A DNA stretch of 64,000 nt from Anaeramoeba flamelloides. Its lineage: Eukaryota > Metamonada > Anaeramoebidae. A program made the position numbers and the translations under genes. The notes beneath the pieces are model-generated. The model had not been told where the DNA came from, made no database searches, and saw nothing but the letters and a program-made list of their open reading frames with translations. The stretch is taken from contig JANTQA010000036.1 in the NCBI GenBank assembly GCA_027625915.1, positions 12,979,001 through 13,043,000 on the forward strand, in the 5' to 3' direction. Below, piece by piece: positions 48,161-61,013 of this stretch. Position 1 is the stretch's first letter. Each line of letters opens with the position of its first letter.

Positions 48161-51100
48161 ATGAACATCCCAAAGAAATCTATAAAGAAAAAAAATAGAC
48201 CGAAAGATAAAGATGAAAAACCCAAAAGAAGAATGAAAAAGAAAAAACAAAAAAGCCAAGATCGAAAGAGATTAAGAGACCTAAGAATTCCTATTGAACC
48301 ACTAACCCCACAATGTCAAGTTTGTGAAGAAAAAAAAGCAGACTTTTATTGCTCAAAAGATGAAGTTCATTATTGCCAAAATTGTGAATCACAAGTACAC
48401 ACCCCTTTTATGAAAAAAATGCATCAAGAATTCATTTTCAACCAGCCTTACATTCAACGAGAAGGTAATTTATTTTGACATAATTTAAATTCTATTTTTT
48501 TATTTCTTTTGTTTTAAATCTTTTCAATTTTCCTTTTTGAATGTTTTTTTTATTTTTCAATTTTTCTTTTTCGAGTTATGGAGGGGATGATCAAAATACT
48601 TGAAATGGAAAAAAAATGAAACCTTATCATTTTGGTGCTTTGATAATTTTGTTTATTCTTAAGATCCAATACTCTTGAAGCCTTTGTTTAAAACTTTCTT
48701 TTCTTTTTGAGATTTTTAACTCTTTAGGGTCAAGTCAATTATGTTTAAAAACTCCAATTTTTTGAAAAGGAACAAATAATTTTCATTAATTTTTATGAGT
48801 TTATCTTCCAATTAAAAACAAACCATAATTCTGATTAGGATTGGTTTTGATCTCTAGAAATCATCAATTAAAATAAAGAGTACATTTTTTGAAAAAAGTA
48901 CCCAAGAAATACACTCAATTTCCAATTTAACTCATGGTGAATTATAATTTTGAAAACAACTGAGTTTATTTTCTAAGCGTATCTCTTTGGCGGTTTATGA
49001 GATCTCGAAGATTTTTTTTTCATTTCTTTTTCATTTTCCAAAACAGTTATTTTTCTCTCAAGAAGGCTACAAAATCCTTACACTGTAAATCCTAGTGGGG
49101 TTTACAAAATTACCACGAATTGGATTAAATTGTTTTAAATCTATTTTCTTCAGAGAGAATAGGATTAGCACTAAATTGAAGAATATTAAGCATATAGAAA
49201 TATAAAACAAGAAAAAGATTGATTTTTTTTTTGTTTTAACAAACTATGGATTTTTCAGAAATTGAAATTTTTTATATTTTCACACAGAATATTTTCTTTT
49301 TGATTTAATCAACCCAAAAGAAAAAAGACTTTCACAATCTCATATTTTAGTGAGTAACCTACACATTGATTATGAAGAAAATTCGTATGTCGTGACTAAT
49401 ACTTTAATTAATTAACTTCACATCATGGGAAAAGACTTCAATTTAATAAATATTGTAAATTCGTATAAACAATATTGGTTTACTATAATTCCAATTATCA
49501 AAACTATATGTTTCGTGAAATATAAAAAAGTTACTTCTGATCAATTAAAATAGATCTCTGTTTTTAATAAAAAACCCCAATATAATATTATTTTTTACAA
49601 TTGTTTCTCTTGTCTGGCTTCTTTATAAAGAAAATGGGTTACAAAAGAAAAAGATGAAGTTATTACTTGTTAAATCTGAGATACTGAAATATAGGCAGTA
49701 TGAGTATCTTCAAAATAAGAAAGAAAAAAGCAAAGTCAAATACTAAAAATATCAAGGGGTAAAAAAAATATATTATTAAAAAGAAAAAAGAAATTACAAA
49801 CATTATACAATTACCCCCCACCCAAAAAAAAAAACAAAAAATGAATATTCATGATTACCTATCAAAATAAATTATGAAATTAATCAAAAGTATTAATGGT
49901 TGTTATTTTCCGTTCTATATATTATGGATCGATTTCTTTTTTTATTTTTTTCTTATTTTATTTATTATCAATTTTTTATTATTAACCTTACTATATCTAA
50001 TTTTTATTTTTTTATATGGTCAATTTTTTTTTTTCCTTTTTAAACCCTTAAAAATAATTTGGGTGTCTACTCATTATTAAAAATTGTGAAATTTATAATT
50101 TTAAGCTTATGTTTCCTTTAAGGGATTTGAGCAAACGATAAACGAGAGTGTAATTTAAACTTCAAAAATAATAAATAATAATAAAAAGATTTCACATTTT
50201 TTTTTTTAAGAACAAAATCAAATGCAATTGAGCAATTTTATAATCTGTGAATTCTTTTCAAATTTGTATTATAATTAAAATCCAGTTCAAGAACAAATAA
50301 CAAAAGATATTTATAAACCCATCAATATCATTTTAAATTTAATAGTTTAAAAAGTGGGGAAATTTATGATAATTTACCTTTATAATCAAGATTAGACCAA
50401 ATTTTTTCCAATAATTACAACTCATTGATAATCTAAAAAAAAAAATATATTTCAAAATCATTTTTTAATAAGAGAAAAAACTATTTTATATTTAGTATAA
50501 ACTAAATTCCAAAAATTTGGACACATTTTAAACAGTTGAAAAAATAACAATACCACACTTCCCATTCAATTTGGAAATAATTTTGATTTGACAAACTATT
50601 TCATTTTTGGTCTTTTTTTTTTGTTTTCATTTTCTTTTTTCCCGTTGCGTAATCTTTTTGGTTAGATCTGGAATTTTTTTTTCAATGGTTGATAGAAGGT
50701 TAGTGTTGGTTTTCTTAAATCGAAAAATCACATACAATTAGCTGAAGGTATCTTATCATTTCATCGATCAGTCAATTGTTAGTGAAATTTCAACATATTT
50801 ACCTTATCCATTTTTTGTTCAGCTCTTTTCCTCATTTATTTGACACACCGATTTTTATTTATGGGTTTTATATTTTTTTCTTTTATTTTTATGAACATGA
50901 TTACTTATTAAAACATTAATAAGAGGGTAATTTAAATGTAGTTTTATATTACGTTTGGAAAAATACAATAAATTGGGGGATTTTTTGCCTATTTTTGATT
51001 TTGGGTGTAACTAAATTTTTGGAATGGGGTTTATTTATACCTTTTAATACTTTCAGAATTGAATCTTTATTTTTAAAAATTGAAAATATAACAGTAATTT

Positions 51101-54100
51101 AAAAATATTAAAAATATTAATAATTTAATTATTTAACTTAATTTTTGGTTTCGATATTATTAGAAGTTTTGATGATAACATGCTATAATTCACGATAAAG
51201 TTACAAAAATTGCGATAATTTCTATCAAATCACGATAAAGTTACAAAAATAGCGATAATTCCCATCAAATCGTGATATATCAGAAAATAACGATATTTAT
51301 TATAAAATCGCTATAAATTCCAAAATATTGCAATTAAAAAGTAATCGCGATATAATAGTTGATGAGTTTTTGGGTTAATTGAGAAATATTTTTACAACGA
51401 AATTTTTTTTTTTGATCACAAAATAGATTTGGTGAAAAAAAGTCATTCTTTGAAAAAACAACAAAAAAGATACTTGATTCAATCAATATCAGATCAAAGA
51501 GTTTTATTGTGTTTGCATTTGGTTTAGTTGTCAAACTTATCGATCCTTTGAGATCAACAACAATAAGAATAAAAGAGAAATAAAAATTTTCTCAGTCAAA
51601 AGTGGTGTTGGTAATTGCCTTGAATAATTAGCTTCTAAAACAACAAACCTAACACCCATTCTTTAAAGAATGTGTTCTTGGGATAAAACACATTCAATAT
51701 TCTCAGAAAGCTAAAAGGAGTTGGATAACTTTTCAAAAGCTTTCACAACATCCTTGCCAGATGATCACCAATTATTAAGATTTTTTATAGATTTGTCTTG
51801 TTGTTCTTTTTCTTCTTTGAGAATCTTTGAATTGGACAGAAAACACAATAAGAGCTTAGAGGTTTTTGTTTGATCTATCATCAATAAGAAGGAAAATTAT
51901 TCTTTATTCTTTTTGCTATTTAAAATTGTGAAGGTAATAACCTCATTTTAAAAAAACACATCTATCTTATATTCAAGTGTATTGTTGAAATGGATAATTA
52001 TTAGTTTGATCATAAAATTTGTTTGAGATTTTATATTTTGTTAAAAGAAAAAAGAAAAGAATAAATTTTTTTTTCCACAACAAACCAAACTCATGGCCTT
52101 TATAAAAGTTTTCTGTCTTTCAAAACTTTCAAACACTTGAAGACAATTCACAACACTTGCAAACACTTTCAAACATTTTTAACCGGGAAAAGTGTTCTAA
52201 AAGTCAAGAGATTTTTTTAAGGTGATTACAAAATAATAATTTTTCATTTTTTCGAGATAATTATGAATATTACAATTTTATGATTTATCGCAATAAAGTT
52301 GGACTAATCACTATTTTTTAATACTATCGCGATTTTATTGTTAATATCATGATAATATATGTTATCATCAAAACCTCTATTATATCAATAAAAAAAAAAA
52401 ATTGTATAAATAAATTGAATAAGTATAAATTATATTTTAAATTTAAAACGCAAATTATTCTTTTTATTAACTTCCAAAATGATGTTTATGATATATCAAT
52501 ATACTCTACTCTCAATTTTATTAGTTGAGAACTTTAATACTCTATCAAAAAAAAAAAAAAAAAACCTTAAAATCTCAACAAAGGGCAATGTATCAGATTT
52601 TTAATAAACCATTTTAAAAAATTTTTTTTCAGCCGGTTTTTGATCAAAACAATTCTTATTTGATTTTTTTTTTATTAAACTTTTTAAACAATTATTTCTA
52701 AATTATGATTGGAAGAGTAGAAATTTATTCTAATACCTTCAAAAATAAAAAAAAATACAAAAATGTATTTTTTGTTTAAAAAATTAAAATCAAAAAAAAA
52801 ATCAAAATTTCATGTACTATATTCACCTTAAAAAAAAAAAACAAACAAATTTTGAACAAAATTATAATTTATAAATTTTTAAACTATTTCCCAAAAAATA
52901 TTTAGAGTTTTTATACAGTCAGTTCCACTTTTAAGATAAAAACTTTGAACGGAATTTGAGGACAAAAAAAATCTCAAATTAACGCAGAAAATTCAAATTC
53001 TAGTAAAATAAATTGTGTAAAAAAAAATTCCTAAGAATCTGCTTTAATTTGGGATTTTTTTTGTCCTCAAATTCCGTTCAAAGTTTTTATCTTAAAAGTG
53101 GAACTGACTGTATAAAAACTCTAAATATTTTTTGGGAAATAGTTAAAAAATTTATAATTTTCAATTTTAGAAATCAAATATAGAGAATAAAAAATATTAA
53201 AGCAAAAAAATATATATCTGAATCAAAAAAAACGTTTAAAATCGATTAAAGATCTAATAAATTACTCTTTCACTTAAATTTGAATTCAATTTCAAAAGAA
53301 AAGCAAAATTTATAAAATATTTTTTTATATTATTTTTTTTCTATTTTTATTTTTGTTTATTTTTCTATTTGTTAATTATTTTTATTTTTTTATTATTTTT
53401 AATTGTTAATTATTTTTTATAATTTATTACAAAAAGAAATCAATCCAAATCTTTGTGACAAGCATAAAGAAAAATTATCCTTATTTTGTAAAGATGATAA
53501 TGAATTAATTTGTACTAAATGTTATGAAACTTGTAGAAAAAATAATCATTCGATATTAGGTTTAAATGAATATTCAAATGAAATTTCAGAAAAAATCAAA
53601 ATAATTTTAAATAAAATTCATATAGAAGAAATCCAAAACAATGAAACAATAAAACATACACTTGTAAATCAAAATAAATTAAGAAAAGAAATCAAAGAAC
53701 TTGTAAATTATATCGAAAATGAATCCAATTTATTGATAGAAAAAATCCAAAATTCAAAAATAAATTATCTGAATTTGTTAAAGAAAGTTGAAATAATATC
53801 AAAAAAGAATTTAACCAAAATTTTGAATAAAAAAGAAAAAAAAAAAAAAAGATAAATAAAACTAAAAAGCAAAATAAAAAAACTCAAAAAAATGAAAAAA
53901 AAAGAAAGAATTATCAAATTAATTCAGGGATCAAAGAAAATAATCGAAGAAAAAGATGAAAAGATGAAAAAAATGAAAAAGAATAAAGAAGAAAAGGAAA
54001 GGGGTCTCAAAAAAAAAGAATTTGAAGTAGAATTTGAACTTTTTTTAGAAGAATTAGAAGAATTAGAAGAAGAATTTAATCCAAAAATGAACCATAAAAA

Positions 54101-54632
54101 TATAATCCAATTAAAAAATGATAATAAAACTGCTTGGAACCCATCAGAAAAAGGTGGATATAGGGGATATATATGTGGTAAAAAAATGTATTCGAGAGGA
54201 AAACATGAAATAAAAATCAAAATAGACCAATTCCCATATCCAAAAAACGAACCGAACGAGATTCGTTTCGGAGTAGTCAGAACTAAAAATAGGGAAAAGT
54301 TCATCAAAAACTTCGAATGGGAAGGAACATATTATTTTGAAACTGAATGGAAGGAAATAAGAATCGGAATTCTAAAATTAGAAAGCCAAAAATGCAAAAT
54401 TGAAAACGGAAAATGTATCAAAAAAAATTATTCGGAAGAAATCTATTTAAAAAAAAATGATATTTTCACAATTTTTCTTGATATGGATAATAAAATAATT
54501 ATCTTCAAAATCAATGAAATATATCTTGAAGGGTGGGAAAAATTGCCTGAAAGTGTAAATTTTTTTGTCGATCTTGGTTACCAAAGAATAAGAGAAGAAA
54601 AAAATCAGATAACATTAATTAGGAAATTATAA
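48161..54632 (+). CDS. TRIM-like protein: two B-boxes, coiled coil, SPRY (exons 48161-48464, 53437-54632), internal stop
   Basis: Exon 1 encodes a Lys-rich N-terminus and B-box 1 (CQVCEEKKADFYCSKD, YCQNCESQVH...H). Exon 2 begins with B-box 2 (CDKHKEKLSLFCKDD, CTKCYETCRKNNHS), then a coiled coil, then a SPRY-type beta-sandwich (MYSRGKHEIKIKI, RFGVVRTKN, FLDMDNKIIIFKINE) to the stop at 54632. The phase-1 junction restores Glu (G|AA). No RING finger was found. B-box/SPRY proteins often act in ubiquitin or scaffold roles, but the substrate is unknown. One in-frame TAA lies at 53853-53855 in the coiled coil after a Lys run. The frame is the same on both sides, so a single nonsense change, a sequencing error in the A-runs, or two shorter products are possible. 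The 75 codons upstream of ATG 48161 read as a Phe-rich leader. Confidence 0.78.
50505..51080 (+). repeat. Interspersed repeat M, copy 1
   Basis: Aligns with 57085-57660 in the same orientation. Landmarks are ATAATTTTGATTT, TCATTTTT, TTACGTAATCTTTTTGGTTAGATC-like text, TTTCAA.C.TTGATA, CATTT.ATCGATCA and GGAATGGGGTTTA-like text. Non-coding. Confidence 0.65.
51163..52377. mobile_element. hAT-like TIR element with CGATAA sub-terminal repeats
   Basis: About 1.2 kb bounded by 19-20 bp inverted repeats (GAAGTTTTGATGATAACAT and its mirror ATGTTATCATCAAAACCTC). The flanks TATTATTA and TATTATAT could be an imperfect 8 bp target duplication. The left 170 bp carries two 40 bp tandem units (51191-51230 and 51231-51270) and many CGATAA/GCGATAATT motifs; the right end carries more. 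Such sub-terminal motifs commonly bind transposase. The interior is less A/T-biased but has no intact transposase, so it is probably non-autonomous. The hAT assignment is inference. Confidence 0.7.
52866..53160. repeat. Palindrome enclosing MITE A copy 4
   Basis: About 48 bp on each side of the MITE are reverse complements of each other (CCCAAAAAATATTTAGAG left, CTCTAAATATTTTTTGGG right). Without the MITE the site reads as a near-perfect 100 bp palindrome with TA at its centre. It ends about 280 bp before the exon 2 acceptor of the TRIM-like gene. Confidence 0.9.
52916..53110. mobile_element. MITE family A, copy 4
   Basis: 195 bp, ends CAGTCAGTTCCACTTTTAAG and its mirror, flanked by TA (52914-52915 and 53111-53112). 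The terminal repeats are about 75 bp and almost identical, so this is the youngest-looking copy with copy 1. Confidence 0.92.
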
Positions 54633-56071
54633 TTTATATATATAGATAGATATATATATAATATATAGATATATTTTACACCCTGGTCTAAATTTTAATT
54701 AAGATTCATATATTCTAAATATCTGGTGTTATATTACTAGAATTGGGTTCATTCGAGATAGGAATTATTATTTTTTTCAACATAATATAATATTCGATTT
54801 TAATCTAAACATAAAAATTAATAAATGATTCAAAAATTCACAAATGAAGATAATCCACTCATATCCATATCAGATAAATTGTAGAAGATTCTTTTTGATC
54901 AAAAATTTAGAAAAGATGGGGGACTACATTTATTTGTCAAATTTCCAAGAAAGGGGGGAAAGAATCTAAACTGCAAGAAATCATCCATTTATTATTTTTT
55001 TATTGTTATTTTGGATCTCCTCTTTTGTCTTATTTAAAAAAAAAAATAAAATAAAATAAAAATAATTTTATTGATCTATTTAATTTTTTAATTTTTTATT
55101 AATAAAAAGAAAATGGGGAGAAGAATGAATTAATTTAGATTAATAAATCAAGAATAAAAATATGAGAAATTAAAAATTTAATTTAATATTGAAGAATTTT
55201 CAGAGAGAAAAAAAAAATATTAATATATTTAGTATTTTTATTAAAAAAAAAAAACTTTTAAAGAAAAAATATTATTACAAATACTTGATATTTGTAATTG
55301 AAAAATCAGAAAAAAGTAGTCACAATTAATTGTAAATAATCTCTGGTAAGATCAGTTATGAATTTTGATAAAAGATATATTTTTAAAAAAAAAAAATTGA
55401 TAAAATCTTGTAAAATAATAATATTATATATTGTTATTCAAAAAAAAACCTTAAAAGAAGAAATATAAGAAGAAAAAAATAACTTATAATTTTCATTCAA
55501 TCATCTATTTGAATGGCAAATTTTTTTATTTTATTTCATTTGTTTAAATTTATCAAAGAATAAAAAAAAAAAAAAAAAAAAAAAAAAAGGTTTTAATGTA
55601 ATGATTTAATTAGAAAACGAGGATATCTAAAATATTTAATCCTAAATAATCTTAACCAATGGTCTACTTGTGAAAATTAAATATTACTTTGTTTTTTTAA
55701 TTTTTTTCTAATTTCTTTTTGGGGAGTAAAAGAGACATTTTTTTTCAGAACTGTCAAATAAAATTACAAGTAATCAAGACGTTCAAATTCTGAAATTTTT
55801 AAAGTATAATTTTCAATTATATTATCTATTTATTTTTGAGATTAAAAGAAATTAAATAAACTATTGTGATTAAAGACGTCATATTTTAATTGGTGAATTA
55901 TATTTGTTTGAATGGGTTGAATTGATATTATAAGAATAAAAAAAAATGGAAATTTCAAAATAAAATAAAAATGTTTCACATTTTTGCCTTTTTCGATCTT
56001 TTTAGTTTTTCAATTGATAATGAATTGTATTAGTCAAATTTATTGTATTTAGATTTAAATTTAATAAGTAA

Positions 56072-56395
56072 AAAATATGTTATTCTAATGATATTAAAAT
56101 AAGTATGTAAATTATTGTAGAAAAATGATATTGATATAAATTGGAATTTTGTTCGGATCTTCAATTGGATCCAAAGGGGAAATGGTTATTTTTACAATGT
56201 GTTTATAAGGTTTTTATTTTTGAATTTTAAATACAATGCAGAGATTGATTAGATTTATCTCATCAGAGGTTCAACTATTCTCTAATTTGTATTTCTCTGG
56301 TCATTTCCCATTTATTCTCAAAATTCATTTTTAATTAATTGATATTTGGAAATTTTTTCAAAGGTATAACACTTTGATAAAAGCAAAGTTTATTT
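56072..56395 (+). repeat. Interspersed repeat K, copy 2
   Basis: Colinear partner of 3381-3700, in the same orientation with scattered substitutions and indels. Confidence 0.7.
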
Positions 56396-57084
56396 TGGAC
56401 TAAAAAAAATAATAAATTATTTTTATATTAATTTTTATAAATATAATTATAAATTTTAAATTTTTTCAGTCATTTTAAATCTATAAAAGAATAAGAATTC
56501 TTTGTATTTGATATATAAATTTTATCAAAATTTAGGTTCAGTTTTTCAAAAAAAAAAAAATTATTTTGAAAATCAAGCAAATTTTGCATTAGTTAATCCC
56601 TTCAGGAGTTCTATTAGGAATTTCATTTGATTATTGTGAGTTTTAATGTTTTCTTTTAATTCTAAAGTTTTTAAGTTTTAATTTGTTCAGAAAACTAAAT
56701 TGAAAATCTCATTCTTTTCAATTTCCAATTAACTTTTCTATTCTTTCATAGAGTTTTAAAAAGAATTTTGATCATTTATAATTAATTTTTCCAAATCACT
56801 TTTCATTTTTTTAAGATTATATTTCAAATTTTCAATTATATCAAATTTTAATCTCGATAGAAAAGTTATGTAATGATTAAAATAACGTCAATTTTTGAAT
56901 TTTTAAATGAGAAAACTTGTGGAAAATAAGTTTTGGCTATCTAAGACTTTATCGGTCAATATCTGAAAGTGAAATTTCAACAAATTTACAAACATACTTT
57001 TTTGTTTTTAATTTCAAAAATTAATTGGTTAAATTTTTTCACAAATAAGATTATTAATTATTTATTTATTGAACTCTGAAATCA

Positions 57085-57660
57085 ACTAAAATTCAAAATT
57101 TTCGACACAGCTAAAACGTTCCAAACAATCACAATAATACAATTTCATTGAAATTGGAGATAATTTTGATTTTTGTAAAATATGAAAATCATTTTTTCAT
57201 CTTTTAGTTTTTGGTATCATTTCATTGTTTTAATTACGTAATTTGTTTCGTTGGATCAAAATTTTTTTCAACCATTGATATTAGGTTAAAGTTGAGTTGT
57301 ACCAAATAGAAGAACTCAGATAAAATTAGTTGGTAGTATCTAACCATTTGATCGATCAATATTCCTAATAGAATTTAAACAAATTTACTAATGTATTTTT
57401 TTGTTTTGCTCTCTCCAAAATTTTTAACACACCCATGATTTATTTGTAAAGATAATTATTTATTTATTGTTTTGTGAGTATTTTAAAATATAAACAAGTG
57501 TTAGCATTTCAATTAGTGAATGGTTCTAATTTGGTAAATCTTCTTGAAGTGATTAAATAAGATTTTTTTTTCACCAATAGAATTTTGGTGTGTTAAAAAT
57601 TTTGAATTGGGGTTTAGATAAATTTTGAGACTTTAAATAAATATTTGCTTCTAATTTATC
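57085..57660 (+). repeat. Interspersed repeat M, copy 2
   Basis: Partner of 50505-51080. A tail-like piece (TGAAATTTCAACAAATTTAC) also recurs at about 56965-56990, suggesting a third fragment. Inside it, AAAATTTTTAACACACC (57418) and its mirror (57586) may mark a nested small element. Confidence 0.6.
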
Positions 57661-59084
57661 GTTTAACAAATAATTTATTCAATTATAATTTTTAAAACAA
57701 TATTGAATTAGATTTGATAGTTAATAGTGAATTGTTATAAACCCTTTAATATTATTTAAAGAAAGGATTTTGAGATTAATAAAAACACATTATGAAATAT
57801 AAAAGAGTAAATCAAAGCATCCAATTAGTTTATTTTAGATGTAATTTGGTTCTCCGAGATTTTGAACTGGGGTTTTTCTGTTGATAATATACAAAATGAG
57901 GGAAAATAATAACAAAAAAAAAGGGATTTATAATTTAATCTTATTAATGAAAACAAAAAGTAAGATCGAATAATAACAAGAAAAACAATAAATGATAAAA
58001 GGTAAAATAGTATTTTAACCCAAATAAGAGTTTATAAAATTAAGATATTTAATCTGAAAAGGTTTTCTTTAAATTGATTGATGATTCGACAATTTGCTTA
58101 AAAAATTTTCAGTATTTTTAAAATTCATAAAGAAAATAATTGGATACCAAGCTAAATTTAATTTCTAAATTCTTTTTATTGATTGGGCTGTTAGAAAAAA
58201 TGATATATTAGACTTGGAAGTTATTTTTTTTCTTTTTTTTAATTGGAATAACATTTCTTTTTCAATAATGATTAAAATTTTCATCAAATGAATGAAAAAA
58301 GAGGTTTTGCATTTTATTCAAGGTATTTAGTTATCAAAAATAATTCTAAAAAAATTTTAAATTTGATCTAATTTTTAGATTAAAAATTAAATATAAATCA
58401 AATTCTTCAAAGAAAGTAAATTATTTACAATTCAACCATTTTGTCGGCATTTTAATCAGAGTATATCTACCATCTTCGAAAAAAAAAATAAATTGTATAA
58501 TATATATATATATATTTGCGTTGCCTTGGTCGTTTTATTTTGGTTGTTTTATATATTCTAATTTTGTGTATTTAAATCTTCCTTGTTTATCTTGAAAAAA
58601 TATTTGACTCGAAAAAAAAAAACGAGAAAAACTTTTGGGGATTTTTGTATATGTAGATATTTGGAGTTTCTCAATATCTGTGGACAATTTTTTTTTTCAC
58701 GATCAACTTGAAAATGATTAAAATTATTTGAAAGAAGCAAGAAAATCCATTCATTATAACTTATTTTTAACATATATAATACATTCACATATATACGAAG
58801 TAAATTTATATTATTTTTAATTTTTCATTATTTTTCTAAAAAAAAAAAAATAAATGTTCTTATTGGGAATTTAACTAATGTGAAGTGTTTTTGGGTTAAA
58901 TAGTCTCCCTGAAAAAATCTAAAAATTTCAAGAATCTATAAACATCATTGGTTAAAGATTGATTATTAGAAAAAAAAAAAGGAATGTAAAAGAAAGATTT
59001 GAAATAAATCATATCTTTTTAAAAATAATTTCTAAAAATATGATGGACTGTTTAGTTCAGTCTTTTAGTTTATTCATATCCAGG

Positions 59085-59345
59085 CATAAGTTCTAACAAG
59101 TAGAAGTCATGGATTAAATAAAGTTGTTATTCGGTGTAAATCGCATTAGTGTGGTATTGTTAAAATGTCTCTCAAATATAAATTAGTAAAGTAGTACTTT
59201 TTATTGATCCCATTAATTAAAAATTATTCTTGTATTAGTTTTTGAATACTAGAATTTTAAAAAAAAAGTTACTTTTTTTCATGAATTTATAGGTTAGAAT
59301 TATCAATTTTCATACCTAAGCAACAAAATAACTAAATTTATTTTT
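59085..59345 (+). repeat. Interspersed repeat C, copy 4
   Basis: Matches the first part of 23000-23790 and 7965-8330: TAAATCGCATTAGTG, AAAATGTCTCTC, AGTAAAGTAGTA, TTGATCCCATTAAT and TAGGTTAGAATTATCAA-like text. Confidence 0.6.
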
Positions 59346-61013
59346 ATGAAATAGAGAAAATAAGTAATAGATTACTCTTGATAGGGTGGACATTTATAGC
59401 ACTGGAATTGAAAATTATTTATTTTGTTGTCAAAACAATAAGTCAAAATGTGTGGGTTATTCTTACATGAAATGTGAGGATCGTTAATCATTAAAAATTA
59501 ATTAAATAAAAATAAATCAAAATAAAAAACATTTTTTTATTCATTTTAGATCTTGAAAGCTTCATGAATTTTAAAGTTCTTATAAAATTGTTAAGAGAGA
59601 TTCATCTCAACTAAAAAATTAACTTTTTCTAAATTCCAAAAATTTTAAAAAGTAATTTTCTTCACGGTCTTTAAACTCTCAAAATAGATACCATTAGCCA
59701 ATAAAAATGATTTTTGAATTTGAATTTTTTTTATATAAAAGAAATTACAGGTAAATTAAGATCTAATGAATTTTCACATTTCTTCTAACCAACAATCTCT
59801 TCTATTTATTATTTTTAAGAACTTTAACCAAAAACTTGGTAATTTATTGCTTAAAACGAATAAAAAGGGGGTGGGGCAAACAATCAATAATACTAATAAG
59901 GAATAGAGTGTTATCTAAAAAATATCTTTTTAATAGAAATAATCAATATTAATAAACCAAGAAAAAAAAATATTTGTTATCAATTTTTTTTTTTCATTTA
60001 TCTTTCAATTAAAAAATAAATTTACAAAATATGTTGTAAAGTGTAAAATTTTTCATAAACATAATGTTAGTTTTATTGAACAAATTGAATATATTCTATA
60101 AGTTTAATTCATTTTTTATCCAAATAAATTTTCAATTTTTAAATCTGACTTTTTTTTTTATATATATTTTTTTTATATACTTTTTTTTGTCTTTTCTTAC
60201 TGCTTTTTTTTTTTTTTTTTGCTTTTATTAATGATTTTAAATAAATAAACATGTTTGAAACTCCAAATTAACAATTCAGATTATGACCTTGTATTTTATT
60301 TTAATATGTTTATATTTACAATAAAAAATATTATTGTCAAAAATTTTAATTTCCAAAGAATTTGTGAATTTTTGTTAGAGATCTTCAAATTAAAATTTCC
60401 CAAAAAAATTTTTTTTATAATTTTTTTTTTTCAAAATTTAAAGTTTGTTCAGGTATTTCTTTTATGATTATCAAGTCTAATCTTAAGTTTATTATTTCCC
60501 TTGTTTCTAAACAATAGTAGTTTGGTTGATTCTTAAAAAAAAAAAGAATTTTTCATTTTTGGCTGGGCTACTTTAAGTGTGATGGGGTTTCTAAATATAA
60601 AATTACAAAATTTGAAAATAATATCTAAAAAATTAATTTTCTAAATAGAAGGTGTTCAGAAACTAATTTTATATCAGAATGATCATCATCCCAAAAAAAA
60701 AATAGATAATAATTTTACAAAAAAAATATTTTTGTAAAAAAATCTCCTCCTGTTTCTAAAGTATAAAAAAAAAAGTCATAAAAAAAAAAATTAATAATAA
60801 AAAATTATACTTGTGATTAATCATATCAAAATAAGGATTATGGTTTTTTATTAATCAAAGATATAATATCTTTAATAATAATTCAAAATTGATTTTCAAA
60901 TGAATTTTTTTATTTCAAACAATAAAAAATTATTAGAATCTAAGAGCTAGCTAATAATGATTTAATAAAAATGAAAAAAAGTAACAAAAAAAAAAAAAAA
61001 AACATAAAACTAA

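Larger units (their letters stand above)
48465..53436 (+). other. Giant intron of the TRIM-like gene
   Basis: A 4972 bp phase-1 intron (donor GTAATT, acceptor AAAAAG) between the two B-boxes. It contains repeat M copy 1 (50505-51080), a hAT-like element (51163-52377) and MITE A copy 4 inside a palindrome (52866-53160). Nothing was recognised in 48465-50500. The frame at 49874-50080 is Phe/Leu-rich spacer. Confidence 0.8.
54633..61013. other. Gene-free stretch of 6.4 kb between convergent genes
   Basis: No gene or RNA gene seen. It holds an (AT)n-rich patch right after the TRIM stop (54639-54672), a 27-base A run (55562-55588), repeat K copy 2, repeat M copy 2, a short inverted repeat pair (57418-57434 and 57586-57602), an (AT)n run near 58500 and repeat C copy 4. 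The open frames at 58558-58788 and 60255-60467 are not supported. Confidence 0.6.

Noticed and set aside
53853-53855. A non-standard code with TAA as sense.
   Set aside because: FKBP-TPR and VPS18 end with TAA exactly at the conserved C-termini, and the VWA/DUF2135 and Atg1 models also end at TAA. One TAA in a coiled coil is better explained by mutation or error.
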